A DNA stretch of 64,000 nt from Spirochaetaceae bacterium (GTDB taxonomy: Bacteria; Spirochaetota; Spirochaetia; DSM-27196; PWMO01), in assembly GCA_007693945.1 (NCBI GenBank), contig RECP01000081.1, positions 1 to 64,000 of the forward strand. Direction: 5' to 3'. The translations under genes and the position numbers were made by a program. Positions within the stretch are counted from its first letter, which is position 1; every line of letters starts with the position of its first letter. Positions 1-9,347 of this stretch are shown in pieces. The notes below the pieces were generated by a model. The model was not told where the DNA came from. It did not search any database and saw nothing but the letters and a program-made list of their open reading frames with translations.

Positions 1-57
1 CTTGGACTCAGGCAACGTATGCTCGGCAAGTAGACGGTGAGGTAGCTACGCACGTTG

Positions 58-468
58 TTACCGGTCAGGAAGTTCTTCCGCACCCCCGGTGGGGAAAGAT
101 CGACTGGCGGGGAACAACAGAGGCGATACGTTGCGCCCTTCGGCCGCTTTGCTCCGCAGGTACTCACTCTTGCCGGGCGTCCAGAAGTCAAGCAGATAGT
201 GCCGCATACTGTCACGGGCAGCGAATACGCGGCCTTTCTGGATCATGGCCTGGGCGGCACGGTGCGCGGCCTTCTTGCTTGCATCGGTCCAGCCGCCACC
301 TTTGCCCCGTCGAGCTTCAACGCCGGTAGAGCGCATGGCGCGATACTTCGGCCGGCCGTTCTTGCCGGGAGTCGCGTCGACGAAACCGACGTGGAAAGTG
401 TAACTGCCGTCTTTCGTCTTTCGGGCGAGCAGGTGATAGTCAACGCCCATATGTTGCATTGCCCTCAT
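58..468 (-). pseudogene. Integrase/tyrosine recombinase N-terminal-like fragment, apparently truncated or frame-disrupted
   Basis: Translation contains 'DFWTPGKSEYLRSKAAEGRNVSPL', similar to the start of a SAM-like integrase domain. The frame ends at 58. A different frame stays open to the window edge (…RKNFLTGNNVRSYLTVYLPSIRCLSP). No catalytic R-H-R-Y region is inside the window. Confidence 0.45.
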
Positions 469-797
469 AGCGGCCTGACCATCCAGTGGTCATACGCTTG
501 GCCGTGTTCATCGACCAGGACAGGCTGACCGTAGCTGCCGGCGGCGTGCTCTGTCGTAGCCCGGAGCTTGACTGTTCGGTGCGGTACGTCGACGGTGTAG
601 TATTCTCGAAACTCTGGCCAGACCGAATCAAGATTCGATTCCTCTCCCAGAAGCTCAGCCGTAGCGATTGCCCACTCGCGAAGATCTCCACCGTCTTCGG
701 CAATGTCGCGCAGCGCCCGGAAGGCGTCTGCCATGTTGCCGTATTCCACCGTTACCTCCATTGAGCGGGTAACGATGGTAACTCGTCGACTGTTCAT
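465..797 (-). CDS. Hypothetical protein (110 aa), ATGA overlap with the downstream integrase-like ORF
   Basis: Open frame; stop at 465-467 overlaps the ATG at 466-468. M13 (position 761) is an alternative start. Confidence 0.5.
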   Translation of the reverse strand: MNSRRVTIVTRSMEVTVEYGNMADAFRALRDIAEDGGDLREWAIATAELLGEESNLDSVWPEFREYYTVDVPHRTVKLRATTEHAAGSYGQPVLVDEHGQAYDHWMVRPL

Positions 798-873
798 CGA
801 CTTACGGCCTATTTTCCGAACCAGCCGCAGGCGGCGTGGTTTGCAAGTCGCTACAGTGTAGCGGTTTGCGTCA

Positions 874-944
874 AGCGGGCGAAGGGAGTCGAACCCTCGT
901 CACGAGCTTGGGAAGCTCGGGTAATGCCGTTATACGACGCCCGC
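874..944 (-). tRNA. tRNA-Gly (anticodon CCC)
   Basis: Reverse strand GCGGGCG TC GTATAACGGCATTAC C CGAGC-TTCCCAA-GCTCG TGACG AGGGTTCGACTCCCT TCGCCCGC T: 7-bp acceptor stem, 5-bp anticodon stem, GTTCGA T-loop. Confidence 0.95.
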
Positions 945-968
945 AGGAACTCTTGTACGTACCCTTTC

Positions 969-996
969 AGTATACACGTTGCAGCCCAGGTTTCAA
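969..996 (-). promoter_or_regulatory. Predicted sigma70 promoter of tRNA-Gly
   Basis: Reverse strand TTGAAA (991-996), 16 bp spacer, TATACT (969-974), about 24 nt upstream of the tRNA. Confidence 0.65.
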
Positions 997-1055
997 GCCG
1001 ACCGCCGCTACCAGCGGCCGCCGTTACCAGCACCCCGAGACGGCCGGCCCGCTCC

Positions 1056-2108
1056 TCAGTCCACGATGGCGCTATCCTGCTCTTCCAGCCGCTGAACGCG
1101 GTACGTAACTACTTCGGTATTGAACCGCCACAGCACCAGGGTTGAATCCTGCTCCATGAGGTACGGTACCGACAGTGCACCCCCGGGATGCCGCATGCTG
1201 AATACCACCTCGCGCTCGCCGTCGGGATCGACCGCCTCCAGCGTCAACTCCACCGCCACCGGATAGCTGGGCAGCGCGCGCTGGAACACACCGAACACGT
1301 ATCCGTCGGGCACATTCCGAATTGGAACGATCGTGAGCGATACGGGCGCACTCTGCACTACCTCGGTGCCCGGAGCCGGATCCTGCCCAACCACTGTACC
1401 GCCGGCGGCAGCTTCCGCGGTTTGCGACACGCCGAACACAAAGGGTCGGTTCTCTGCAGCCAGCCGTGCAATTGCCTCTTCGTAGTGCAGTCCAACGTAG
1501 GACGCCAGCTGCGCACGTTCCACGTCGGGGCCGCGACTGACTATCAGATCGAGCTCGGTTACGTCGGTTATCTCGGTTCCCGGTTCGGGACTCTGCTCCA
1601 GTATGGTTCCCGGGTCACTCCGGTCAAAGACATAGCTAACCGACCCGATCTGGATAACCGCATCGAAGGTAGTAAACAGCATCTGAAGCTCGGCGCGCAC
1701 TTCGTTCAGGTTACGCCCGACAAAGTCATCGACTCGATCCACCACCGGCCCCTGGCTTACCACCAGCGACACGCGTTTACCGGCGCGTACCACCGTGCCG
1801 GGCGTAGGATCCTGTTCGACCACTTTGCCGCGCAGAGCCGGATCGGAGAACACGCGCATCTGAATCTGCGGGTAGAGTTCGCGATCCTGCAGCTCCAACA
1901 GAGCTTCCGCGAGATCCATTCGCCGCACTTCGGGCACCAGAGTCTGATCGGGACCGCGCAGCGAGAGCAGAAAGGCGGTGAGCGCGGCTATCACCATCAG
2001 AAGAATGATGCCAACCAGCGAAAAGAGCAGCGTCTTGAAGTAGCGCGACTCTTCACCTTCCGGACGTTGCGATCTGGATCGGTGCATCCATTCAGAAAGA
2101 CGGTTCAT
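1056..2108 (-). CDS. Membrane-anchored PASTA-domain protein without a kinase domain
   Basis: N-terminal TM segment (LLFSLVGIILLMVIAALTAFLL) followed by repeats of the form 'VEQDPTPGTVVRAGKRVSLVVSQGP' and 'LEQSPEPGTEI…LIVSRGPD'. Confidence 0.85.
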   Translation of the reverse strand: MNRLSEWMHRSRSQRPEGEESRYFKTLLFSLVGIILLMVIAALTAFLLSLRGPDQTLVPEVRRMDLAEALLELQDRELYPQIQMRVFSDPALRGKVVEQDPTPGTVVRAGKRVSLVVSQGPVVDRVDDFVGRNLNEVRAELQMLFTTFDAVIQIGSVSYVFDRSDPGTILEQSPEPGTEITDVTELDLIVSRGPDVERAQLASYVGLHYEEAIARLAAENRPFVFGVSQTAEAAAGGTVVGQDPAPGTEVVQSAPVSLTIVPIRNVPDGYVFGVFQRALPSYPVAVELTLEAVDPDGEREVVFSMRHPGGALSVPYLMEQDSTLVLWRFNTEVVTYRVQRLEEQDSAIVD

Positions 2109-3049
2109 CAGTGCGGACTTCCTCCCAAAACGCTACCGACGACGCCTCGATGGCCGTTGGCAAAACTGTTCCAGTCCATCGGTTTTCTCGATTGCAGCTG
2201 CAGCCGACGTACGGCAAGCAGGCCATCTCCCGTTTGTATCAGAATTCCGCTCCGCTTGTCTACCGCGACCACCGTACCGGCCGCCAGCCCCCCGCTGCCG
2301 CGCTCCCCTGCGCGTGCTTCATGGATGGTCAGCCGCGTACCGTTCAAGAAACTGTAGGCTCCCGGCCACGGATTGTAGGCGCGCACCATACGTTCGATGT
2401 GCATCACGGGAGTGTTCCAGTCGATCAGACCGTCGTCCGCGGCTATCAGCCTGCAGTAGGTGGCCCGGGAATGGTCCTGCGGTCGCGGTTCAATTGCGCC
2501 GAGCTGCAGATCGCGCAGCGTGGCGGTGAGCAGCCGTGCCCCCTCGAGCGCAACACAATCGCTGAGCGATCCGGTAGTCTCACTGCCGTCGAGCGGGAAT
2601 CGAATCTGGCGCAGAATATCACCGGCGTCCATCTCCAATGCCAGTCGCTGTACCGTGATCCCGGTCTCCCGGTCTCCGGCCAGGATGGCGGCCGGGATCG
2701 GCGACGGGCCCCGATGGCGCGGGAGCAGCGACGGATGAAGGTTCACCCCACCGTGCGCAAACAGATCCAGAAAACGCGCCCCGAAGATTCTGCCGTACGC
2801 CACACAGGCCAGCAGATCCGGACGCCGCTTTGCTACCTGCTCGCGCGCTTCGGCATCGAGGCGCGCAGGCTGCAGCACAGGCAGCCCGCGTTCAACGGCA
2901 CACAGTTTGACCGCCGAAGGCTGCGGTGTCCGGCCGCGGCCCGACGGGGCGTCGGGTGCGGTGAGCACGGCTGCTACCTCGAAGCTTTGATGAAGCCGTT
3001 GCAGCGAAGGCACGGCAATCTGAGGCGTACCGGCAAAGAGGATTCTCAT
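2108..3049 (-). CDS. fmt: Methionyl-tRNA formyltransferase
   Basis: MRILFAGTPQIAVPSLQRL…, HPSLLPRHRGPSPIPAAILAGDRETGITV…MDAGDIL. Confidence 0.95.
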   Translation of the reverse strand: MRILFAGTPQIAVPSLQRLHQSFEVAAVLTAPDAPSGRGRTPQPSAVKLCAVERGLPVLQPARLDAEAREQVAKRRPDLLACVAYGRIFGARFLDLFAHGGVNLHPSLLPRHRGPSPIPAAILAGDRETGITVQRLALEMDAGDILRQIRFPLDGSETTGSLSDCVALEGARLLTATLRDLQLGAIEPRPQDHSRATYCRLIAADDGLIDWNTPVMHIERMVRAYNPWPGAYSFLNGTRLTIHEARAGERGSGGLAAGTVVAVDKRSGILIQTGDGLLAVRRLQLQSRKPMDWNSFANGHRGVVGSVLGGSPH

Positions 3050-3064
3050 CCCGAAATCACCGCC

Positions 3065-3559
3065 TCACGATTGCGCGTACTGGGCAGCGTCGTAGTTGCG
3101 CAGCATGCGCTCGCGCTTGCGTTCGGCAAGGTGATCGAGGAACAGCACCCCGTTGAGATGGTCGAGTTCGTGCTGTATCACGCGCGCCAGCAAGCCTTCG
3201 GCCTGCAGCGTAAACGGCCTCCCGCGCCGGTTGTAGGCCTGCACTTCAACTGCGCGCGGCCGCACCACGTCGGCGTACAGACCGGGAATGCTCAGGCATC
3301 CCTCCTCCATCCTGACCGTTTCCACCGACGTCCCGATAATCTCGGGGTTGATGAACAGTCGCGGCTCATCGTCAACCACGCGGATCACAAAAAGCCGCAG
3401 CGGAACGTCCACCTGCGGTGCTGCGAGCCCGATTCCCTGCGCAGCGTGCATGGCGTCTATCATGTTGTCGGCGAGCTCGACTATCGAGGCGTTGACTTCG
3501 CGTATGGGCTGCGCTTTCTGATAGAGAACATCAGCCGGTATAGTAACAATTTCCAGCAT
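3065..3559 (-). CDS. def: Peptide deformylase
   Basis: GIGLAAPQV, EGCLSIPG, QHELDHLNG motifs. Start placed at MLEIVTIPADVLYQKA rather than the longest ORF start. Confidence 0.95.
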   Translation of the reverse strand: MLEIVTIPADVLYQKAQPIREVNASIVELADNMIDAMHAAQGIGLAAPQVDVPLRLFVIRVVDDEPRLFINPEIIGTSVETVRMEEGCLSIPGLYADVVRPRAVEVQAYNRRGRPFTLQAEGLLARVIQHELDHLNGVLFLDHLAERKRERMLRNYDAAQYAQS

Positions 3560-3639
3560 ATCTGCCTCATGGTACCGCCGCTCCGGGTATGAGGTCAAGA
3601 TTGGTAAATCGGCGGCCAACGTTCTATAATGAAAGTGCT

Positions 3640-5814
3640 ATGTCAGGTTTTCTGCAACGTGCCCGAAGCATGCGCGGTAGCGACGCGGACCGCGCGTCTG
3701 ATCGTGATGCCAAAGATACCGATTCGCTCCCGGAGCAGGAGAAACGGGAGATCCTGTCGGAGATTGACCGCATCGCGGCCGGCAATAAGATCATGGTGAC
3801 CCCCGAGACGTTCATGATCCGCACCGCGCGTGCCGGAGCACGCTTTCCGTTGCTGGTGAACCTGATCGCAGTTGCAGTGCTGACGGCCGGAGTGCTGGCA
3901 CTGCTGCATCTTCACCGCCGGGAGGACCAGACAGTACGCGCCGGCGGTGGAATCGCAGTGACTGCCGAGAGTCGGTTGATAAGCGAGCTGCGGCGCCAGA
4001 GCGAGCAGCAACTGCAGCAGAAAGAACAGCAGATCTCCGAAATACAGGCTCAGCTTGCGGCGGTACAGAGCGAGCGTACGGCAATCGAGAGCGACATTGA
4101 CGAGCGCGTGCGCCAGCTGGAGCGTGAGCTGCGCATTCAGCTCGACGAGGAGATCGAGGCTGAACGGCAGCGGCTGATACAGGAGGGCCTGTCGGACGAA
4201 GAGATCGAACGTCTGCTGCGCGACTTCGAACGGCGCCGTATCGCCCAACTGCGGGCCCAGGTTGAAGCCTACCGCGCAGAACTCGAGCGTGAACAACAGG
4301 AAAACGCCCGGGCACTGGCGCTGCTTGAAGTCGAGTTGTCGCGCAGCCTGGAGCAAACACAGCGCGAACGCAGCGCCCTGCTCGAGGACGTGCGACGCCG
4401 TGAGACCGAGCTGCGCACCCGTTACGAAGAGCGCATTGCGCGCCAGAGTGAACAGGTTGCGGCGGCACAGCGTCAGCTTGCCGAACTCGAGCAGCTGCAC
4501 GAACGCGAAGCGTTGGTACAGACCCAGCTCAGCGGCTTCTACGAACAGATCCGTGCCGCCATAGCCGAAGCGGATTACGCTGCGGCTTCGCGGATAATCG
4601 ACCAGTTCCGTGCCTTCCTCGATCAGGACGGTATCCGCGCGCTGCCGATGATGCAGGCTCGCCGCCAGACGGAGCTCTACGTTCTGGAGTCACTGGCGCG
4701 ACTGGTGGAACCGCAGGTCGAAGCCGGTCAGCGATCGGCCGATGATCTGCTGGCGCGCGCACAGCGGCTGGGCGAGATAACGCAGTTGCTACAGGCAGCC
4801 GAGCAGGCGCGCGAAACGGGTGATCAGCAGTCGGCTGAAATGCTGGCTGCCGAGGCGTTCGCACTGCTGCCGCGCGGATCGTCACTGCAGCAGTTCCTGG
4901 CCGGGCGCGGTCAGGAACGCGCCGAGGAGGTTCGCCGTGCCCTGGTTACTTCCCGCATCGCCGAAGCTGAAGAAGCCCTCACGGCCGGCAGACCGGATCG
5001 GGCCGTGGCGCTCTACGAGCAGGCGGTGGCGGAAGCTACCGGCCTTCCCGCAACCGCTGCGGCTATCATGTCGCAGATCGCCAGTGCCGCCGCGGCCGTG
5101 GCGGAACAGGAACTCAGCGCGCAGTTCAGCCGTGAACTGGAGCGCATGGAGAGCCGGACACGCGGCGAAGTCGAATCGCTGATGCAGGCACGCCTGGCCG
5201 AACTCGATGCCCAACACCAGCGCCGGGCGGCTGAATATCGCCGGGAGATAGCCGCGCTTGAGCGGCAGCTGGAGACCTCCGAGCAGAGTCGTGACCAGGC
5301 ACTGGCCGCCCTGCGGGCTGCTGAAGCAGCTCCGGCAGCGCCCGTGGCACCCGACCCGGACGTCACCCGGCAGACACCCGCACAACCGCCCGCCGGACCG
5401 GACCCGGGTCTGCTGGCTGAGCTCGAACGGCTACGCCGGCTTGAAAGAGAGCTGAACGATGTGCGAGCCGCATATCAGCGGTTTCGCAGCAATGAGGACC
5501 GCATAGTCGGCACGGCGGAGGATCCCCTGGCGCTGATCGAGGGCAAACTGCTGCTGGATTCGTTTCTGGGTTCAGATGACGTACAGGCACTGTTTCCCGA
5601 CCTGGCCGAACGTATCCGGCGCTACGATCAGGCGTTTCAAGCCACCGGGCGGCGTGCCGCGATCCTGGACACTATGGAGATCGTCTACACGCTGGCCGGA
5701 TACGGTGATGCCGCCGCCCGGCGCGACTACCTGCTGCGGGAGCGCAGCCGGACCAGCGATCCGGAACTCTCTGAGTTCCTCGACGAGCTGTTTGTACTGG
5801 TCTCGAACTCCTGA
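3640..5814 (+). CDS. Membrane-anchored long coiled-coil protein (about 724 aa)
   Basis: TM segment LLVNLIAVAVLTAGVLALLHL, then several hundred residues of E/R/Q/A-rich heptads; non-coiled C-terminal domain ('EDPLALIEGKLLLDSFLGSDDVQALFPDL…'). Confidence 0.8.
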   Translation: MSGFLQRARSMRGSDADRASDRDAKDTDSLPEQEKREILSEIDRIAAGNKIMVTPETFMIRTARAGARFPLLVNLIAVAVLTAGVLALLHLHRREDQTVRAGGGIAVTAESRLISELRRQSEQQLQQKEQQISEIQAQLAAVQSERTAIESDIDERVRQLERELRIQLDEEIEAERQRLIQEGLSDEEIERLLRDFERRRIAQLRAQVEAYRAELEREQQENARALALLEVELSRSLEQTQRERSALLEDVRRRETELRTRYEERIARQSEQVAAAQRQLAELEQLHEREALVQTQLSGFYEQIRAAIAEADYAAASRIIDQFRAFLDQDGIRALPMMQARRQTELYVLESLARLVEPQVEAGQRSADDLLARAQRLGEITQLLQAAEQARETGDQQSAEMLAAEAFALLPRGSSLQQFLAGRGQERAEEVRRALVTSRIAEAEEALTAGRPDRAVALYEQAVAEATGLPATAAAIMSQIASAAAAVAEQELSAQFSRELERMESRTRGEVESLMQARLAELDAQHQRRAAEYRREIAALERQLETSEQSRDQALAALRAAEAAPAAPVAPDPDVTRQTPAQPPAGPDPGLLAELERLRRLERELNDVRAAYQRFRSNEDRIVGTAEDPLALIEGKLLLDSFLGSDDVQALFPDLAERIRRYDQAFQATGRRAAILDTMEIVYTLAGYGDAAARRDYLLRERSRTSDPELSEFLDELFVLVSNS

Positions 5815-5887
5815 CCCCAACTGCCGGGACAACCGGCGTGCTGTGCTTCTGATCCGCGCCGGCCCGGTCCGGACGGCATACGTTTTG

Positions 5888-7216
5888 TCAGGGCTGCCAG
5901 CGGACTCCCAGCCGGAACGACCCCAGGGATGCTACCCACGAGCCCGCAGTGTCCACGGTGACAAACGCATCGCCTTCGGCGCGGTGGCGCTCACCGCGGA
6001 CATGCACGGGACCCGGCAGGCGCTGCATCAGAATCTCAGGATAGTCGGTACGATAGAGTGCGGGTTGCCACTCGAAGAACAGACGCCAGCGCTCTGCGGG
6101 GTGGCTCTCCACCCCGAGGGTCGACAGCACACCCCACGACGCAACCGGATCCCCGCCCCAGAAGCCGCGCGTATGAATCATGCGCCACAGGCCGCCGGCG
6201 GCCAGATAGCCCCGCAGCGGACCGTACGCCGAGTGCAGATAGGTTCCAAACTGCAGATTGAACTGCGTCGCGTCTTCGCGTATGAACAGCCGGTTCTCGT
6301 CTTCCGGCGATCGATCGTCCGTATCCAGCAGCGGCACGATCCCGATCAGGTAGGTGGTCAGTCCGGCGCGCACGAAAGCGTAATCTCCCGACAGCCGGCG
6401 CGCAACTTCCAGCGACGGGTACGCCGCGTTTGCCAGACCCAGATCCCAGCTGTAGGCCGACCGCGTGCGCTGATCAAGCACAACCTGCAGCTCGTCCTCA
6501 CCTACCAGTATTGTCCGCTGCAACGGGTAGTGACCTTCCGCGCGTGCCTCCAGGCTGTAAACCAGTGGTGCCGGCAACCGCAACTGCAGAAGGCCCGATT
6601 GCGGTACCGTATGATCGGCATCGTCCAGTCCGCTGATGCGGGTACCGGGGACAGCCTGCAGTGTAACCGTCGTGAAGCGCACGTCGCCCAGAGCCACCAT
6701 GATCAGCTCTCCGTAGGTACGCTCAAACTCGGCCGCCGCCGGCTCCCAGGCCCGGCGCAGGCCGGGCCCGGCCAAACCCGGTGGTTCACGATAGCTGATT
6801 TCGAACACCGGCGCCGTGGCAGTCACGGCGTATGCGGCGGCTCTGATGCGGGTCTGACTCTGCTCTTCAGTCAGGGATAACTCGATCCAGCCAACGGCAT
6901 CCCGAGCCAGCGCCCGGCCGCGGCTCTGATCGGCGACCGCGTTGTCAATCAGCAGCCGTACCGACGGCACGCGCGCCGCCAGCGCCGCGGCTGCCGAGCG
7001 GCGCATAACGTCAAGGGCCGCCGGATCAAGCAGGTCACCGCTATACGAGAAGACAAACAGCAGCGGCACCGCAAAACCTTCGGCGGCGGGCATTTCGCCG
7101 GGGCGGACCGGCGCGGGTTGCCGCTGTCCTCGCGCCGGCAGCACCACAGCGCACAGCAGCAACGTCACACAGAGCAGCAGCAGCCGGTTGTTCCTCATGC
7201 GATAGCTTACCACCAT
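5888..7216 (-). CDS. Secreted protein with N-terminal alpha/beta region, PEGA-like module and C-terminal beta-barrel-like region
   Basis: Signal peptide (LLLLCVTLLLCAVVLPARG); PEGA-like 'YSLEARAEGHYPLQRTILVGEDELQVVLDQ'; alternating aromatic strands; ends GVRWQP. Confidence 0.6.
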   Translation of the reverse strand: MVVSYRMRNNRLLLLCVTLLLCAVVLPARGQRQPAPVRPGEMPAAEGFAVPLLFVFSYSGDLLDPAALDVMRRSAAAALAARVPSVRLLIDNAVADQSRGRALARDAVGWIELSLTEEQSQTRIRAAAYAVTATAPVFEISYREPPGLAGPGLRRAWEPAAAEFERTYGELIMVALGDVRFTTVTLQAVPGTRISGLDDADHTVPQSGLLQLRLPAPLVYSLEARAEGHYPLQRTILVGEDELQVVLDQRTRSAYSWDLGLANAAYPSLEVARRLSGDYAFVRAGLTTYLIGIVPLLDTDDRSPEDENRLFIREDATQFNLQFGTYLHSAYGPLRGYLAAGGLWRMIHTRGFWGGDPVASWGVLSTLGVESHPAERWRLFFEWQPALYRTDYPEILMQRLPGPVHVRGERHRAEGDAFVTVDTAGSWVASLGSFRLGVRWQP

Positions 7217-8172
7217 GTGCGCGCCTTATAGAGCCTGCGCCGCGAATGGTCCATCGAATAGACCCATTTGCCGTCGGGGCTGTAGGCAAACGAAAAGTCA
7301 CCCCCGTTGCCGTATTCGTAGGTTGCGATCCGTCTCCCGGTAGCTCTATGGTACACCCGGTGTTCGCGCCGGTCGTGCAGCACCACCACGCCGCGGCGCG
7401 TATAGAACACCGGGCTGTGTTCGTTGGTCGAGATGATCAGATGCGGCAGCTCATCGGTGACGTGTGCGCCGCCGGGGAAACTGCCGTCCTGCATCTCAGC
7501 TGCGGCTTGCGCGCTGATCTCGATCACGAATGTGCGCTTTATCTCGCTGTTCCACAACACCAGGCCGGAGCGTCCGCGACCCGGATCGTGCCGCGCCGAT
7601 CGCCACTCGAAGCCGCCGGCCGGATCGGCGTTGAGCGGGATGTTCCGTATCTCAGTGCTGATAACGCTCCAATCGGCTGCGTACAGCGGCCCCGCTTGAA
7701 GCACGTTACTGTCCACCCGCACAATCACGGTCCCTGCGGCAGTCTGAATGCCGGTGGCGGGAAACTCCGGCGGCTCCGGCGGCGGGTCGCCGTAGACATT
7801 GTCGCTCAGCAGCCGGAAGTCCGAGCCCGAGAACAGGCTATGACCAACTACAAAGTCCCCGTTCAGGTCTGCAAACGCGGAGTCTTGATCCCACAGGTGC
7901 AGGCGGTTCATGCGCACCCGCAGGCGGCTGTCGAAGGCCACGGTGCGTTGCTGGCCGTGGCGATCGCGGCCGCGCACCAGCAGAAAATGGCGGCTGCCGT
8001 TGTCGAGCACCGTCATCTCCGTTTCGTCCCGCAGGTCACCAAAGATATCGTCTACCAGGCGCGTCAGCACAAGCCGGTCATCAAACGGCGGCGCGGCCGG
8101 ATCGATGAACAGCTGGCAGGCGCCCAGCAGCAGCGGCAGCAGCCCTGCCGCCAGCGCTTTCATGGTTGCCAT
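7207..8172 (-). CDS. Predicted lipoprotein
   Basis: MATMKALAAGLLPLLLGACQLF, lipobox LLGAC. Overlaps both neighbours. Confidence 0.65.
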   Translation of the reverse strand: MATMKALAAGLLPLLLGACQLFIDPAAPPFDDRLVLTRLVDDIFGDLRDETEMTVLDNGSRHFLLVRGRDRHGQQRTVAFDSRLRVRMNRLHLWDQDSAFADLNGDFVVGHSLFSGSDFRLLSDNVYGDPPPEPPEFPATGIQTAAGTVIVRVDSNVLQAGPLYAADWSVISTEIRNIPLNADPAGGFEWRSARHDPGRGRSGLVLWNSEIKRTFVIEISAQAAAEMQDGSFPGGAHVTDELPHLIISTNEHSPVFYTRRGVVVLHDRREHRVYHRATGRRIATYEYGNGGDFSFAYSPDGKWVYSMDHSRRRLYKARTWW

Positions 8173-9347
8173 GGCAACAGTACTCCCGCAGAGATGTATT
8201 CGTACGCGCCGCTCAGCAGGTAACCGGTCCCGGCTTCACCGTAGTGCACCAGATCCCACTGGATGAAGGGTGCCAGGCGTTCAAACTGCCACTTGGCCGA
8301 AAGCGATACGACGTTCAGGTACGGGTCGGCAAACAGGTAGGCCGTCCCCTCGCCTGCCAGAAGCGAGAGGGTCACGCCAACCCCGGTTGAGGCTCCCAGG
8401 GAGAAGCCGCCGCGCACGGCAATCGGGTAGCCGCCCAGCGAAAGCCGCGTGTCCAATACGCCCGAGCCACGCGAACCCGCGGCAAAACGGTAACGCGTAC
8501 TCAGCTGACTGGTGCTCTGCGCGTAGAAGCGTTCCGGCACCAGATAACGCCGCAGTCCAACGGCGGCGCCCGCCCAGCGCTGAGGCATCCACGACAGGCT
8601 CATTTCCCAGCCGACCTGCGGCCGCAACGGGGAGAGCTGCACATCGAGGCGCTCGGCGGTTATCTCAAGTGTCTCGGTCTGGTCGTGGTACCCGGCCAGC
8701 TGCTTACGAACCTGGAGCTGCGACCCCAGCAGTACCGGAATAAACGGCACATCCAGCATGCCGTCCTCAATTACGCCCAGCTGTACCTCATCGGACAGAT
8801 AGACGGTCATCCCTTCATTGACCGAGCGCAACCGCAACTGCTGCAGCACGCGCGGCGGTTGCGGATAGGGCTCGGAGACAGCGGCGGCAGACCGAATCTG
8901 ATGCGCTATTTCGTCGGCTGCCTGGCGCACGACGTTGATCAGCGCCAGGTCCATTGTGCCCGTCCAGCTGCCGCCGGCAACCACGCCGTCCGAAACTGTT
9001 TCGGTTACGCTCAGCACCAGCGTCAGACGAACGGGGCCCGCCGCGTAGAGCACATCCAGATGCATGTCGGGGTGCTCATCCGGACGGTCACCGGGTGCGA
9101 CCGGCGGATCAGCGGCGGCTGCCACGCCGGCCACGACAAAGCCGAGAGCCCGCAACTCGCTGATAATTGAATTCTGCAGCAGCGTTTCCAGGCGCCGGTT
9201 GGGCTGATCGTCGGCGGTGCGCGGCCAGCCGACCGCGATCCGGAGCGCTGCATCCTGTGCGGCGGCCTGCGCCGGAACCGACAGAGTAAGAGCACAGATG
9301 ACCACAAGCGTGATCCAAAAGCCTCTCGCTGTGCGGCTTCGACTCAT
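8160..9347 (-). CDS. Secreted PEGA-like / outer-membrane barrel-like protein
   Basis: Signal peptide; PEGA-like 'VYLSDEVQLGVIEDGMLDVPFIPVLLGSQLQVRKQLAGYHDQTETLEI'; barrel-like C-terminal half ending VLLPWQP. Confidence 0.6.
   Translation of the reverse strand: MSRSRTARGFWITLVVICALTLSVPAQAAAQDAALRIAVGWPRTADDQPNRRLETLLQNSIISELRALGFVVAGVAAAADPPVAPGDRPDEHPDMHLDVLYAAGPVRLTLVLSVTETVSDGVVAGGSWTGTMDLALINVVRQAADEIAHQIRSAAAVSEPYPQPPRVLQQLRLRSVNEGMTVYLSDEVQLGVIEDGMLDVPFIPVLLGSQLQVRKQLAGYHDQTETLEITAERLDVQLSPLRPQVGWEMSLSWMPQRWAGAAVGLRRYLVPERFYAQSTSQLSTRYRFAAGSRGSGVLDTRLSLGGYPIAVRGGFSLGASTGVGVTLSLLAGEGTAYLFADPYLNVVSLSAKWQFERLAPFIQWDLVHYGEAGTGYLLSGAYEYISAGVLLPWQP

Noticed and set aside
1188-3592. Long plus-strand ORFs (389 and 493 aa)
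   Set aside because: Antisense to the PASTA, fmt and def genes.
3643-4885. Minus-strand ORFs opposite the coiled-coil gene
   Set aside because: Produced by the repetitive GC-rich coiled-coil codons; the sense frame has TM and heptad structure.
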